This document shows positions 9,617 to 17,833 of a DNA stretch of 50,928 nt, in pieces. The translations under genes were made by a program, and so were the position numbers. A model generated the notes under the pieces. That model did not search any database. It worked only from the letters and a program-made list of their open reading frames with translations, and was not told the origin of the DNA. Where the stretch lies: the NCBI GenBank assembly GCA_025057175.1, contig JANWYE010000003.1, positions 1 to 50,928 on the forward strand, given 5' to 3'. Source of the stretch: Chloroflexus sp. (GTDB taxonomy: Bacteria > Chloroflexota > Chloroflexia > Chloroflexales > Chloroflexaceae). The stretch's first letter is position 1. Every line of letters begins with the position of its first letter.

Positions 9617-10687
9617 ATGAGCAAGATCCCCACCCTGCCCGGCATAACGTCCACAATGGTGCAGACCCCGCGCTTGCAGATGCACGTGCTCAGCAGCGGC
9701 CCGGCTGACGGCGAACCGGTGCTCTTCGTGCATGGCAATGCCTCATCGGCGACCTTCTGGGAAGAGACGATGCTGGCGCTACCGGCAGGTTTTCGCGCCA
9801 TTGCGCCCGACCTGCGCGGTTACGGCGAGACCGAAGACCTATTGATCGACGCTACTCGCGGCTGCGGTGATTGGGTTGATGACCTGCTCGCCCTGCTTGA
9901 CACGCTCGGTATTGATCGCTGCCACGCGGTAGGCCACTCGCTTGGCGGCGTAGTGCTCTTCAACCTGATTGCTGCCGCGCCGCAGCGGATCATCACGGCA
10001 ACGTTGGCCGCTCCCGGCTCGCCCTATGGCTTTGGTGGCTGCAAAGGACTAAACGGTGAACTCTGCTGGCCGGATGGGGCCGGTTCAGGTGGCGGCACGG
10101 TCAATCAGGCGTTTGTCGAGCGGATGGCGGCGGGCGATACAACTGAAGAGGCTGGCGTAGCTGCGCCGCGGGTGGTGATGAACACCTACTACTGGAAACC
10201 ACCCTTCCGCCCAGCTCGCGAAGAGGAGCTGCTAGCTTCAATGCTCAGCGAGAAGGTCGGGCCGCAACGCTACCCCGGCGATTTCAAGCCATCGCCCAAC
10301 TGGCCGGGAGTTGCGCCGGGAGTGTGGGGGCCGATCAATGCCATCTCGCCGCTATACGTGGGCGATGCGGTCGAACGGTTCGTTGCCGCCGAACCCAAGC
10401 CACCGATCCTATGGGTGCGCGGCGCCGATGATCAGATCGTAAGCGATATGTCGCTGTTCGATGTCGGCACCCTTGGCCAACTCGGCGTGCTACCCGATTG
10501 GCCCGGCGCAGAAGCGCATCCGCCGCAGCCAATGATTAGCCAGACCCGCGCTGTGCTCGAACGTTACGCCGCGGCTGGCGGTTCCTTCCGCGAAGTGGTG
10601 TTCGAGAACTGTGGCCACACGCCTTACATCGAATATCCGGCGCAGTTTAACGAAGCATTTCACGCGCACTTGGCGGGTAGGGAATAG
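9617..10687 (+). CDS. Alpha/beta hydrolase
   Basis: VLFVHGNASSATFWEETM, nucleophile elbow AVGHSLGG, terminal ENCGHTPYIEYP. Confidence 0.9.
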   Translation: MSKIPTLPGITSTMVQTPRLQMHVLSSGPADGEPVLFVHGNASSATFWEETMLALPAGFRAIAPDLRGYGETEDLLIDATRGCGDWVDDLLALLDTLGIDRCHAVGHSLGGVVLFNLIAAAPQRIITATLAAPGSPYGFGGCKGLNGELCWPDGAGSGGGTVNQAFVERMAAGDTTEEAGVAAPRVVMNTYYWKPPFRPAREEELLASMLSEKVGPQRYPGDFKPSPNWPGVAPGVWGPINAISPLYVGDAVERFVAAEPKPPILWVRGADDQIVSDMSLFDVGTLGQLGVLPDWPGAEAHPPQPMISQTRAVLERYAAAGGSFREVVFENCGHTPYIEYPAQFNEAFHAHLAGRE

Positions 10688-10704
10688 CGAGTAAGGAGGG
10701 CCTC

Positions 10705-11472
10705 ATGCCCACCATCAAAGCCGGCGATCTCGACATTCACTATCTCGATTACGGCCATGGCGAACCGGTCATCTTCGTGCATGGCAACTGGGCTAGCAGC
10801 GGTTGGTGGCTGCGGGTGCTCGAACGGCTGCCCGCCGGCTACCGCGGTCTAGCGCCCGACCTGCGCGGGCGGGGAGCGACGCAAGGGCCAGACAATGACT
10901 ACCTGATGCCATCGCTGGCCGCCGACCTGTGGAACTTCGCCGATGCGCTCGGCATTGATCGGTGCCATCTGGTTGGGCACTCACTGGGAGCAGCGGTTGT
11001 GTTGCAAGCCGCTCTCGACCGGCCCGATCGGGTGCGGACAATCGCCGTGCTTGCCCCGCCGTGGGTTGATGGCATGCCCGACGAAGTGTACCAACCTGAC
11101 CGGCAGCAACTGCTGAAGGACAACCCCGACTTCTTTGCACAGGCGATCAAGGCGATGGCCCCCACCGCGCCGGAAGACGACCTCTGGCGAGAACTGGTGG
11201 CAATCGGGCACAGCCAGCGCCTCAGCGCGGCGAACGGCGCAATCAACGCTCTACGGGTGTGGAAGCCGGGCGACACCTTACGCACCATTGGCGCACCGGC
11301 ATTGGTCATGGGCGGCGAACTCGATCCGCTCGTCACCGCCGAGACCGTCAAACGCGCTGCCGCAGCGTTAGGCGTCGAACCGCACATCATTGCCGGGGTA
11401 GGCCATTCAGCCAACCTCGAAGCGCCCGACCGGTTTGTGGAATTATTAGCTGCACATTGGCACACACCCTGA
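10705..11472 (+). CDS. Alpha/beta hydrolase
   Basis: PVIFVHGNWASSGWWL, LVGHSLGAAV, AGVGHSANLEAP. Confidence 0.9.
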   Translation: MPTIKAGDLDIHYLDYGHGEPVIFVHGNWASSGWWLRVLERLPAGYRGLAPDLRGRGATQGPDNDYLMPSLAADLWNFADALGIDRCHLVGHSLGAAVVLQAALDRPDRVRTIAVLAPPWVDGMPDEVYQPDRQQLLKDNPDFFAQAIKAMAPTAPEDDLWRELVAIGHSQRLSAANGAINALRVWKPGDTLRTIGAPALVMGGELDPLVTAETVKRAAAALGVEPHIIAGVGHSANLEAPDRFVELLAAHWHTP

Positions 11473-11473
11473 A

Positions 11474-11493
11474 GGGCATAGCGCGCTATGCCC
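11474..11493. repeat. Perfect 20-bp palindrome between hydrolase and MaoC genes
   Basis: GGGCATAGCGCGCTATGCCC equals its own reverse complement. Confidence 0.9.
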
Positions 11494-11510
11494 CAGTGAG
11501 GCACACCCGT

Positions 11511-11903
11511 ATGACGCCAATCCCTATCGGAACCCGTTACAACCGCACCCACACCGTCAGCCAAGCGGACATCGACCGTTTCGCGGCGGTAAGCGGCGAT
11601 ACCAACCCGATTCACATCGATCCGGCGGTGGCAGCAACTACTCGCTTTGGCCGCACAATCGCCCACGGGATGCTGCTCTACGGTTACATCCGGGCTGCGC
11701 TACGCACGCTAGCACCAACCGGCGTGCAGCGCAAACAGACGCTCAGCTTTACCAATCCGGTCTTTGCTGGCGAGACTATCGAGATTGTCGTCGAAGTGCT
11801 GGAAAGCAACAGCAACCAGCTCCGTTGCGCAGTAAGCGTTGCCCGCAGCGACGGCAAAATAGCCTGTAGCGGCGAAACGGTGCTTGAGATAACGCATGCC
11901 TAA
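11511..11903 (+). CDS. MaoC-like dehydratase
   Basis: FAAVSGDTNPIHIDPAVAATTRFGRTIAHGML is the hot-dog hydratase signature; ATG at 11511 is in frame with ORF 11259..11903. Confidence 0.9.
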   Translation: MTPIPIGTRYNRTHTVSQADIDRFAAVSGDTNPIHIDPAVAATTRFGRTIAHGMLLYGYIRAALRTLAPTGVQRKQTLSFTNPVFAGETIEIVVEVLESNSNQLRCAVSVARSDGKIACSGETVLEITHA

Positions 11904-12681
11904 CCTTGTAGCAATCCAATCTGACGGCCCGGTGGTGACAATCACGCTTAACCGGCCAGAACAACATAACAGCTTCACGCCAGATCTGTTGGCCGCGCTG
12001 TTGGATGCGCTTACCGCCGCGCGCCACCATCACGGCGTGCGCGTGGCGGTATTGCAGGCCACCGGGCCTTCTTTCTCGCGCGGAACCGACATAGCCGGTT
12101 TAGCCGGTCACGCCGATCGGGCATTGTATGCTGATCAGGTCCTGCGACAACTCCATCAAGTGATGCTCGCAGTAATCGATCTGCCGGTGCCGCTGGTGGT
12201 CGCGGTGCAGGGGCCGGCCACTGGCAGCGCGATGGGGCTAGTGCTAGCCGCAGATGTGGTGCTGGTTGCGCCGGAAGCCAGCTTTACCGCCTATACAACG
12301 ACTCTGGGCCTCAGCCCGGAAGGCGGCTGGGCCACTCTCTTGCCACGCCTGATTGGCCAGCGCCGCGCAGCCGAGGCACTGCTGCTCGAACGACCAATCA
12401 GCGCGGCAGAGGCAGTTGCGTGGGGTTTAGCCAACCGGCTCGTGCCGGCCAGCCATCTGGCCGAGGAGACGCAAGCGTTGGCGCATCAGATGGCGGCGCA
12501 GTTGCCGGGCAGCATCGCCTGCACCCGCCGGCTGCTCTGGAGTGAGCGTGATCGCTTGGCAGCCGAACTTGATCGCGAGCGCGAACTGTTTTGCGCCCAG
12601 ATTCAATCGATTGAAGCAGACATCGGACTTAACGCTTTTCTTGACCGGCAACGCGCCATGATGACGGAGGCAGACTTGTGA
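11896..12681 (+). CDS. Enoyl-CoA hydratase/isomerase family protein
   Basis: VTITLNRPEQHNSFTPDLLAALLDAL, VAVQGPATGSAMGLVLAADVVLVAPEASF; start overlaps the MaoC stop by 8 nt. Confidence 0.92.
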   Translation: MPNLVAIQSDGPVVTITLNRPEQHNSFTPDLLAALLDALTAARHHHGVRVAVLQATGPSFSRGTDIAGLAGHADRALYADQVLRQLHQVMLAVIDLPVPLVVAVQGPATGSAMGLVLAADVVLVAPEASFTAYTTTLGLSPEGGWATLLPRLIGQRRAAEALLLERPISAAEAVAWGLANRLVPASHLAEETQALAHQMAAQLPGSIACTRRLLWSERDRLAAELDRERELFCAQIQSIEADIGLNAFLDRQRAMMTEADL

Positions 12682-13034
12682 AACAGCTTGCCGTTGGTAT
12701 GCAAGCCACTGCGCAGCGCGTGTTCGATGATGACCTGATTGCCGAATATGCTGCGCTCTGCGGCGACCAGCCGGGCGAGACCGTGCCTGAACCACTGATC
12801 GGCGCACTCTTCTCGTACCTGCTCGGCGTTGACCTGCCCGGATCCGGTTCGGTCTATCTCAAGCAAGATCTTACCTTTGTTGGTGTCGCCCAGATTGGCG
12901 AACTGCTCACTGCTACGGTGACAATTACCCATATCCGAACCGACAAGCCGCTGGTTACGTTGCAAACCCGCTGCACCGGCGCTGACGATCGCCTGATTGC
13001 CGATGGCGAGGCAATTGTGATGGTACCGGGATAG
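12678..13034 (+). CDS. MaoC-like (R)-hydratase
   Basis: QRVFDDDLIAEYAALCGDQ...YLKQDLTFVGVAQIGELLTATVTI; GTG start overlaps the upstream stop (GTGA). Confidence 0.75.
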   Translation: MKQLAVGMQATAQRVFDDDLIAEYAALCGDQPGETVPEPLIGALFSYLLGVDLPGSGSVYLKQDLTFVGVAQIGELLTATVTITHIRTDKPLVTLQTRCTGADDRLIADGEAIVMVPG

Positions 13035-13223
13035 AAGAGGGGTCAACTAAGGGGTTTTGCAACTATCGCTACCCTCGCGTGCGCGAGAAATGCTCTTCTC
13101 CTACGCGCGCGAGCCTGTGCCGGAGGATGAGTGCTATAACGCTCACCCTCCCATCTATGCGATTCTCTTGTTCGGGCGCAAGCCCGCTGGCATAAGAAAA
13201 GGTTAGTCAAAGGAGACCGTCCA

Positions 13224-14588
13224 ATGCAGAGTACCCATCTTGTCCGCCGCTTTGCCATCACCTTGCTGGCAATCCTCGCTCTGGCGCTGAGCGCCTGCGG
13301 CGGCGGCTCAGCCGCACAGCCGACCGCCGCGCCGCAGCCAACCGCTGTGCCCACCGCCGCGCCGCAGCCAACCGCTGCGCCCACCGCCGCGCCGCAGCCG
13401 ACCGCTGCGCCCACCGCCGCCGCTACTACCGGTGAGCCAATTGTGGTTGGCCTCATGACCGACAGATCTGGCCTGCTTGCGATCTATGGCCCCATGCTTG
13501 AGCGCGGCTTTACGCTCGGTTTGGAGTATGCCACCAATGGCGCCAATGCAGTAGCCGGCCGCCCGATCAAGGTGGTCGTGAAAGACACTGCCAGCAACCC
13601 TGAAACCGGTGTCTCGTTGGCCCGCGAAGCGATCGAGAGCGATGGCGCCGATGTGCTGGTCGGCTCGCCTAGCTCGCCGGTAGCGTTGGCGATTTCGGCT
13701 GTCGCCGCCGAGAACAAGATCGTCTACATCGCTGCGCCGGCTGCCTCACCCGCCCTCACCGGCGAAAACTTCAACATCTACACCTTCCGCGCCGGGCGCA
13801 CGAGCGTGCAAGACGCGCTGACCATGAGCGCGGCGCTGTTGCAGACCGGCAAGAAGTTTGTCCAGATCGCTCAAGACAACGCCTTCGGGCGCGGTTCGGC
13901 AGGGGCGTTCTACGCTACTGTCAAGGCGTTAGGTGGCGAGTTTGTGCTCAACGATACCGCCGAAGGGGCCGGCACCGTCTTTGCGCCGCCGGATACCACC
14001 GACTTCACCCCCTACATCAACCAATTGCTCGACTCAGGGGCGGAAGTGTTGATCGTCACGTGGTCGGGCACCGGCTTTGTGCCGATGTTCCAGCAGATGC
14101 AGCAACTAGGTGTGTTTGATGTCATGACGGTTGCAACCGGCTTTGGCGACAATCAGACCATGGTTAACGGCTACGCCGACGCAATCGGCTCGGTGGGAGT
14201 CAGCGTCTATCACTACAGCCTGTTTGACAATCCGGTTAACAAGTGGCTGACCGAGCGCCACAAAGCGGCTTATGGTGTGCCACCCGATCTCTTCACCGAA
14301 AGCGGCTTCAACGCAGCGATTATGCTGGTCAAGGCGCTAGAAGAGACCAAGGGCGATCCGGCGGCTGACGGTCTCATCGCCGCGCTGGAAGGAATGACCT
14401 TCGAGGGGCCGAAGGGCACATACACTGTGCGCGAGTCGGATCACGTGCTCTTGCAACCGATGACGCTGGTGCGTCTGCTTAACACCAACGATCCCGATTT
14501 CAAGTTCTTCGAGCTGGTGACGCTCTTCACGCCCGAACAGACCGCGCCACCCTGTATGGTGCCGGCAGCGATGAACCGGTGCAAGTAG
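13224..14588 (+). CDS. Branched-chain amino acid-type ABC transporter substrate-binding lipoprotein
   Basis: Lipobox LALSACGGG; Pro/Thr/Ala linker; IVVGLMTDRSGLLAIYGPMLERGFTLGLEYA and VLVGSPSSPVALAISAVAAENKIVYIA (periplasmic binding fold I). Confidence 0.9.
   Translation: MQSTHLVRRFAITLLAILALALSACGGGSAAQPTAAPQPTAVPTAAPQPTAAPTAAPQPTAAPTAAATTGEPIVVGLMTDRSGLLAIYGPMLERGFTLGLEYATNGANAVAGRPIKVVVKDTASNPETGVSLAREAIESDGADVLVGSPSSPVALAISAVAAENKIVYIAAPAASPALTGENFNIYTFRAGRTSVQDALTMSAALLQTGKKFVQIAQDNAFGRGSAGAFYATVKALGGEFVLNDTAEGAGTVFAPPDTTDFTPYINQLLDSGAEVLIVTWSGTGFVPMFQQMQQLGVFDVMTVATGFGDNQTMVNGYADAIGSVGVSVYHYSLFDNPVNKWLTERHKAAYGVPPDLFTESGFNAAIMLVKALEETKGDPAADGLIAALEGMTFEGPKGTYTVRESDHVLLQPMTLVRLLNTNDPDFKFFELVTLFTPEQTAPPCMVPAAMNRCK
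13323..13421 (+). repeat. Period-30 coding tandem repeat (linker of the binding protein)
   Basis: ACCGCCGCGCCGCAGCCAACCGCTGYGCCC repeated three times plus a partial, starting at 13323, 13353, 13383 and 13413. Confidence 0.9.
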
Positions 14589-14605
14589 GGTTTGGGTAGA
14601 GGCTT

Positions 14606-14638
14606 ATGGAGTGTGGCCGTCAAATGGCCGCACTCCAT
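14606..14638. repeat. Palindromic intergenic element (copy 3)
   Basis: ATGGAGTGTGGCC-gtcaaat-GGCCGCACTCCAT, one G-T wobble. Confidence 0.8.
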
Positions 14639-14710
14639 GACAGCCCTCGTTGCAGCCAACCCCGCTCACCGAAGAAGACGGGGTGAGGGGCCTTGTCCCA
14701 AGGAGTCCGT

Positions 14711-15481
14711 GTGAGCGATTGGATTATCGAAACTCATGCTCTAACCCGCGACTTCGGCAGCTTGCGCGCTGTCGATCATGTCGATCTGCGAGTGCGGGCC
14801 GGTAGCATTCACGCCATCATTGGGCCAAATGGCGCCGGCAAAACCACGCTGTTCAATCTGATCAGCGGCTATCTCAAGCCGACGGCAGGGCGCGTGTTGC
14901 TGCGCGGGAAGGACATTACGCATGTGCCGCTGCACCGCATGGCGCACCTCGGTATCGGGCGCTCGTTCCAGATCACCAACATCTTCCCGACATTGACCGT
15001 GCTGGAGAACGTGCGGCTGGCGGCGCAGGCGCGTGGGCGCGACAATTTCCGGCTCTGGACGAGCGCTGCCAAGCTACGGGCTTACACCGAACGCGCATTT
15101 GTGGCGTTGCAACAGGTTGGTTTGCACGAACGAGCATTGCAGATCGCCGCCACCCTGCCCCATGGCGACAAGCGCCGGCTAGAATTGGCCATTCTGCTGG
15201 CTGGCGACGCCGATATTCTGCTGCTCGACGAGCCAACCGCCGGCATGGCGACCGAACAGGTGCCAATGCTGCTCGAACTGCTGCGCAGCATCCGGCAAGG
15301 AACGAACAAGACGATCCTGATTGTTGAACACAATATGTCTGTGGTGATGAGTCTGGCCGAAACGATTACCGTGATGCATCAAGGGCGCGTGCTGGCGGAG
15401 GGCAGTCCGGCTGCGATCAGCGCAAATCAGGCGGTGCGCGAGGCCTATTTAGGCACGGCCTTCGCCGGAGGGCAGCCATGA
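14711..15481 (+). CDS. livG: Branched-chain-type ABC transporter ATP-binding protein
   Basis: GPNGAGKTTLFNLISGYLKPTAGRV; HMAHLGIGRSFQITNIFPTLTVLENV; ILLLDEPTAGM. GTG start at 14711 is preferred within ORF 14693..15481. Confidence 0.9.
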   Translation: MSDWIIETHALTRDFGSLRAVDHVDLRVRAGSIHAIIGPNGAGKTTLFNLISGYLKPTAGRVLLRGKDITHVPLHRMAHLGIGRSFQITNIFPTLTVLENVRLAAQARGRDNFRLWTSAAKLRAYTERAFVALQQVGLHERALQIAATLPHGDKRRLELAILLAGDADILLLDEPTAGMATEQVPMLLELLRSIRQGTNKTILIVEHNMSVVMSLAETITVMHQGRVLAEGSPAAISANQAVREAYLGTAFAGGQP

Positions 15482-16185
15482 ATGACGTGTTGCTCGACGT
15501 AGATTCGATCCACACCTTTATTGGCCAATTTCACATTTTGGAAGGCGTCTCGCTACAGGTGCGCGCCGGTAGCATCACTGCGCTGCTCGGACGCAATGGA
15601 GCCGGCAAGACTACCACCCTGCGCTCGATTATGGGCCTGAACCCACCGCGCAGCGGGAGTATTCGCCTTGCCGGTGAACCGATCAATGGCCGGCCCGCAT
15701 ACGAGATTGCCCATCTTGGCGTTGGTTATGTACCCGAACATCGCGCCATCTTTCGCGATCTGACCGTTGAAGAGAATCTGCGGCTAGCCGAGCGCAAACG
15801 GGGCGATCTCGCTAAACGCAGTGATTTCATTATGACGCTCTTCCCTGACCTCAAGCGGTTTTACCGGCATCTGGGCGGCAAGCTGTCGGGCGGCCAACAG
15901 CAGATGCTGGCAATCGCGCGCGCGTTGGTGGCCGATAACCGGCTGTTGCTGATTGATGAACCGAGTGAAGGGCTAGCGCCGATCATTGTCGAGCAGATTG
16001 TGGCTGCGCTGCGCCAGATGGCGGCTGAGACGACTATCTTGCTGGTTGAGCAAAATTTTGCTATGGCCGCGCAGTTGGCCGATGAGTACTACATTCTTGA
16101 TGATGGGCGCAGTGTGCAGCATGGGCGCATGGCCGATCTGGTCAAAGATCACGCCGCGATTGACAAATACCTTGGCGCGGGTTAA
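15478..16185 (+). CDS. livF: Branched-chain-type ABC transporter ATP-binding protein
   Basis: GRNGAGKTTTLRSIMGLNPPRSG; GVGYVPEHRAIFRDLTVEENL; SGGQQQMLAIARALV; ATGA overlap with livG. Confidence 0.92.
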   Translation: MNDVLLDVDSIHTFIGQFHILEGVSLQVRAGSITALLGRNGAGKTTTLRSIMGLNPPRSGSIRLAGEPINGRPAYEIAHLGVGYVPEHRAIFRDLTVEENLRLAERKRGDLAKRSDFIMTLFPDLKRFYRHLGGKLSGGQQQMLAIARALVADNRLLLIDEPSEGLAPIIVEQIVAALRQMAAETTILLVEQNFAMAAQLADEYYILDDGRSVQHGRMADLVKDHAAIDKYLGAG

Positions 16186-16189
16186 CGGG

Positions 16190-16330
16190 TTAATGCAAAG
16201 ACGGTTAACGCAAAGGTTTAGTAGGGTGATGCTCAAGCTCGCTTATAGCAACATTCCATCATCGCTTAGCGTCCTTAGCGGTCTCTGCGCCTTTGCGTTT
16301 AACATCTCTGCGCCTTTGCCCCGCTGCGCC
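16190..16330. repeat. Intergenic inverted-repeat element with GCGCCTTTGCGTT motifs
   Basis: TTAACGCAAAGG (16205-16216) inverted against CCTTTGCGTTTA (16290-16301), plus further TCTGCGCCTTTGC copies. Confidence 0.55.
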
Positions 16331-16351
16331 TTCGTGCTGAAGGAGTAGTGC

Positions 16352-17830
16352 ATGATCGAATGGATTCAGCGCCGGCGCGGACTGATCGCCGGCATCACGG
16401 CGGCGATCCTCTTCGCCATTTGGGCTTCGAGCCAGTACGAACCACGTATCTTAGCCAGCATCTTGCTGTCGGGTCTCACCCTCGGCGCGCTCTATTTTTT
16501 GGTGACTTCCGGTCTTTCGCTGATCTTTGGCTTAATGGACGTGCTCAACTTTGCGCACGGCACGCTCTTTATGATCGGCGCGTATATTGGCTTCACGTTA
16601 TACGCCAACCCGCGTCTGCTGCTCAATACGCTACCCTTCGTGCTGGCTTTTGTCGCCGGTTGGCTATTGGCGCGCTGGTTGCCATTCAGCAGCCTGCCCG
16701 CTGGACATCGCCGCCCATTGTGGGTGCTTGCCGTGTTGGTCGGGGTGTTTGCGGTTTGGGGATTTGAGTTGGGGCCATTGGCAACGACTGCGCTGAGTTC
16801 TGGTGGGCGGGTGCCGACCGAGCAGGCTCAAGCGCCGGTAGGTATCTTCGTTGCCCGCACGTTGGGGCTAGCCATTGCTGGCCTAATCGCCGGCGCGGCC
16901 TTCGTGATTGGCAACGAACGCGCGCGCCAGCCGGCTAACCGTGATCTGGCGCTGCCGATCGGTCTGCTCGCGCTGGCGCTGATCATTGCGCCGTTGCGCC
17001 TGAGTGCTGAAGGCTGGATTCTCGCGCTCGACTCGAATGCGCGCTTTCTGTTGGCGTTGCTGGCAGGGGCCGGCGGTGGCGCCGCTTTGGGCGGGTTGAT
17101 GGAATGGAGCCTGATCCGCCCGCTCTACAGCCGCCCAATCTATCAGGTGCTGGTCACGTTGGGGTTGGTCTTCGTCGGCACCGAGCTGGTTAAAGGCATC
17201 TGGGGGCCGGGTGGATATTTCATGGAATTGCCGGCGTGGTTTAGCCGGCGCGGCCCGAATTGCCCGTCACCAAACCTGATCGCGTGGCTGCAAGATAACT
17301 GCGCCAGCATTGATGTGCTAGGCCGGCCCTTCCCCAGTTACCGCATCTTTATCATTGCCTTGGGAGTCGCGATGTTCGCCGGCATCGCCGTGCTCTTGCG
17401 CTACACCCGGCTCGGCATGATCATCCGCGCCGGTGTCCAAGATGGCGAGATGGTGCAAGCGTTGGGCATCAATGTCCGCCGCGTCTTCACCCTCGTCTTT
17501 GCGTTGGGGGCCGGGCTTGCCGCCCTAGGTGGCGTTGCCGCCGCGCCGTTTCTCGGTATCAGCCCCGGTCTTGGCCAAGAGTTTCAGTTGCAAGCCTTTA
17601 TCGCCGTGGTGATCGGTGGCATGGGCAGCTTCACCGGCGCCGCGATGGGGGCGCTATTGGTCGGCCTTGCGCGCGCCTTCGGCGACCAAATTGTGCTCAC
17701 CGGGATTCAATTGCCGTGGATGAGCGAAGCAATGACGTTTTCGCCGTCGATCGCGCGCGCTTCCACTGTCTTGATTATGGCACTGGTGCTGCTGCTGCGC
17801 CCAGCCGGTCTGTTTGGCAAAAAGGAGTAG
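16352..17830 (+). CDS. livH: Branched-chain-type ABC transporter permease (LivH-like, enlarged)
   Basis: GLTLGALYFLVTSGLSLIFGLMDVLNFAHGTLFMIGAY at N-term and VLLRYTRLGMIIRAGVQDGEMVQALGINVRRVFTLVFALGAGLAALGGV at C-term. Confidence 0.92.
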   Translation: MIEWIQRRRGLIAGITAAILFAIWASSQYEPRILASILLSGLTLGALYFLVTSGLSLIFGLMDVLNFAHGTLFMIGAYIGFTLYANPRLLLNTLPFVLAFVAGWLLARWLPFSSLPAGHRRPLWVLAVLVGVFAVWGFELGPLATTALSSGGRVPTEQAQAPVGIFVARTLGLAIAGLIAGAAFVIGNERARQPANRDLALPIGLLALALIIAPLRLSAEGWILALDSNARFLLALLAGAGGGAALGGLMEWSLIRPLYSRPIYQVLVTLGLVFVGTELVKGIWGPGGYFMELPAWFSRRGPNCPSPNLIAWLQDNCASIDVLGRPFPSYRIFIIALGVAMFAGIAVLLRYTRLGMIIRAGVQDGEMVQALGINVRRVFTLVFALGAGLAALGGVAAAPFLGISPGLGQEFQLQAFIAVVIGGMGSFTGAAMGALLVGLARAFGDQIVLTGIQLPWMSEAMTFSPSIARASTVLIMALVLLLRPAGLFGKKE

Positions 17831-17833
17831 CCG

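Noticed and set aside
13040-13223. Possible riboswitch or small RNA upstream of the substrate-binding protein
   Set aside because: Only short hairpins (CTCGCGtgCGCGAG; CGGGCgcaaGCCCG); no known riboswitch class features recognised.
13323-13421. Possible CRISPR array (30-bp repeats)
   Set aside because: Units are directly adjacent with no spacers and encode an in-frame Pro/Ala/Thr linker.
16348-16767. 139-aa plus-strand ORF within livH
   Set aside because: Out-of-frame overlap with the clear LivH permease.
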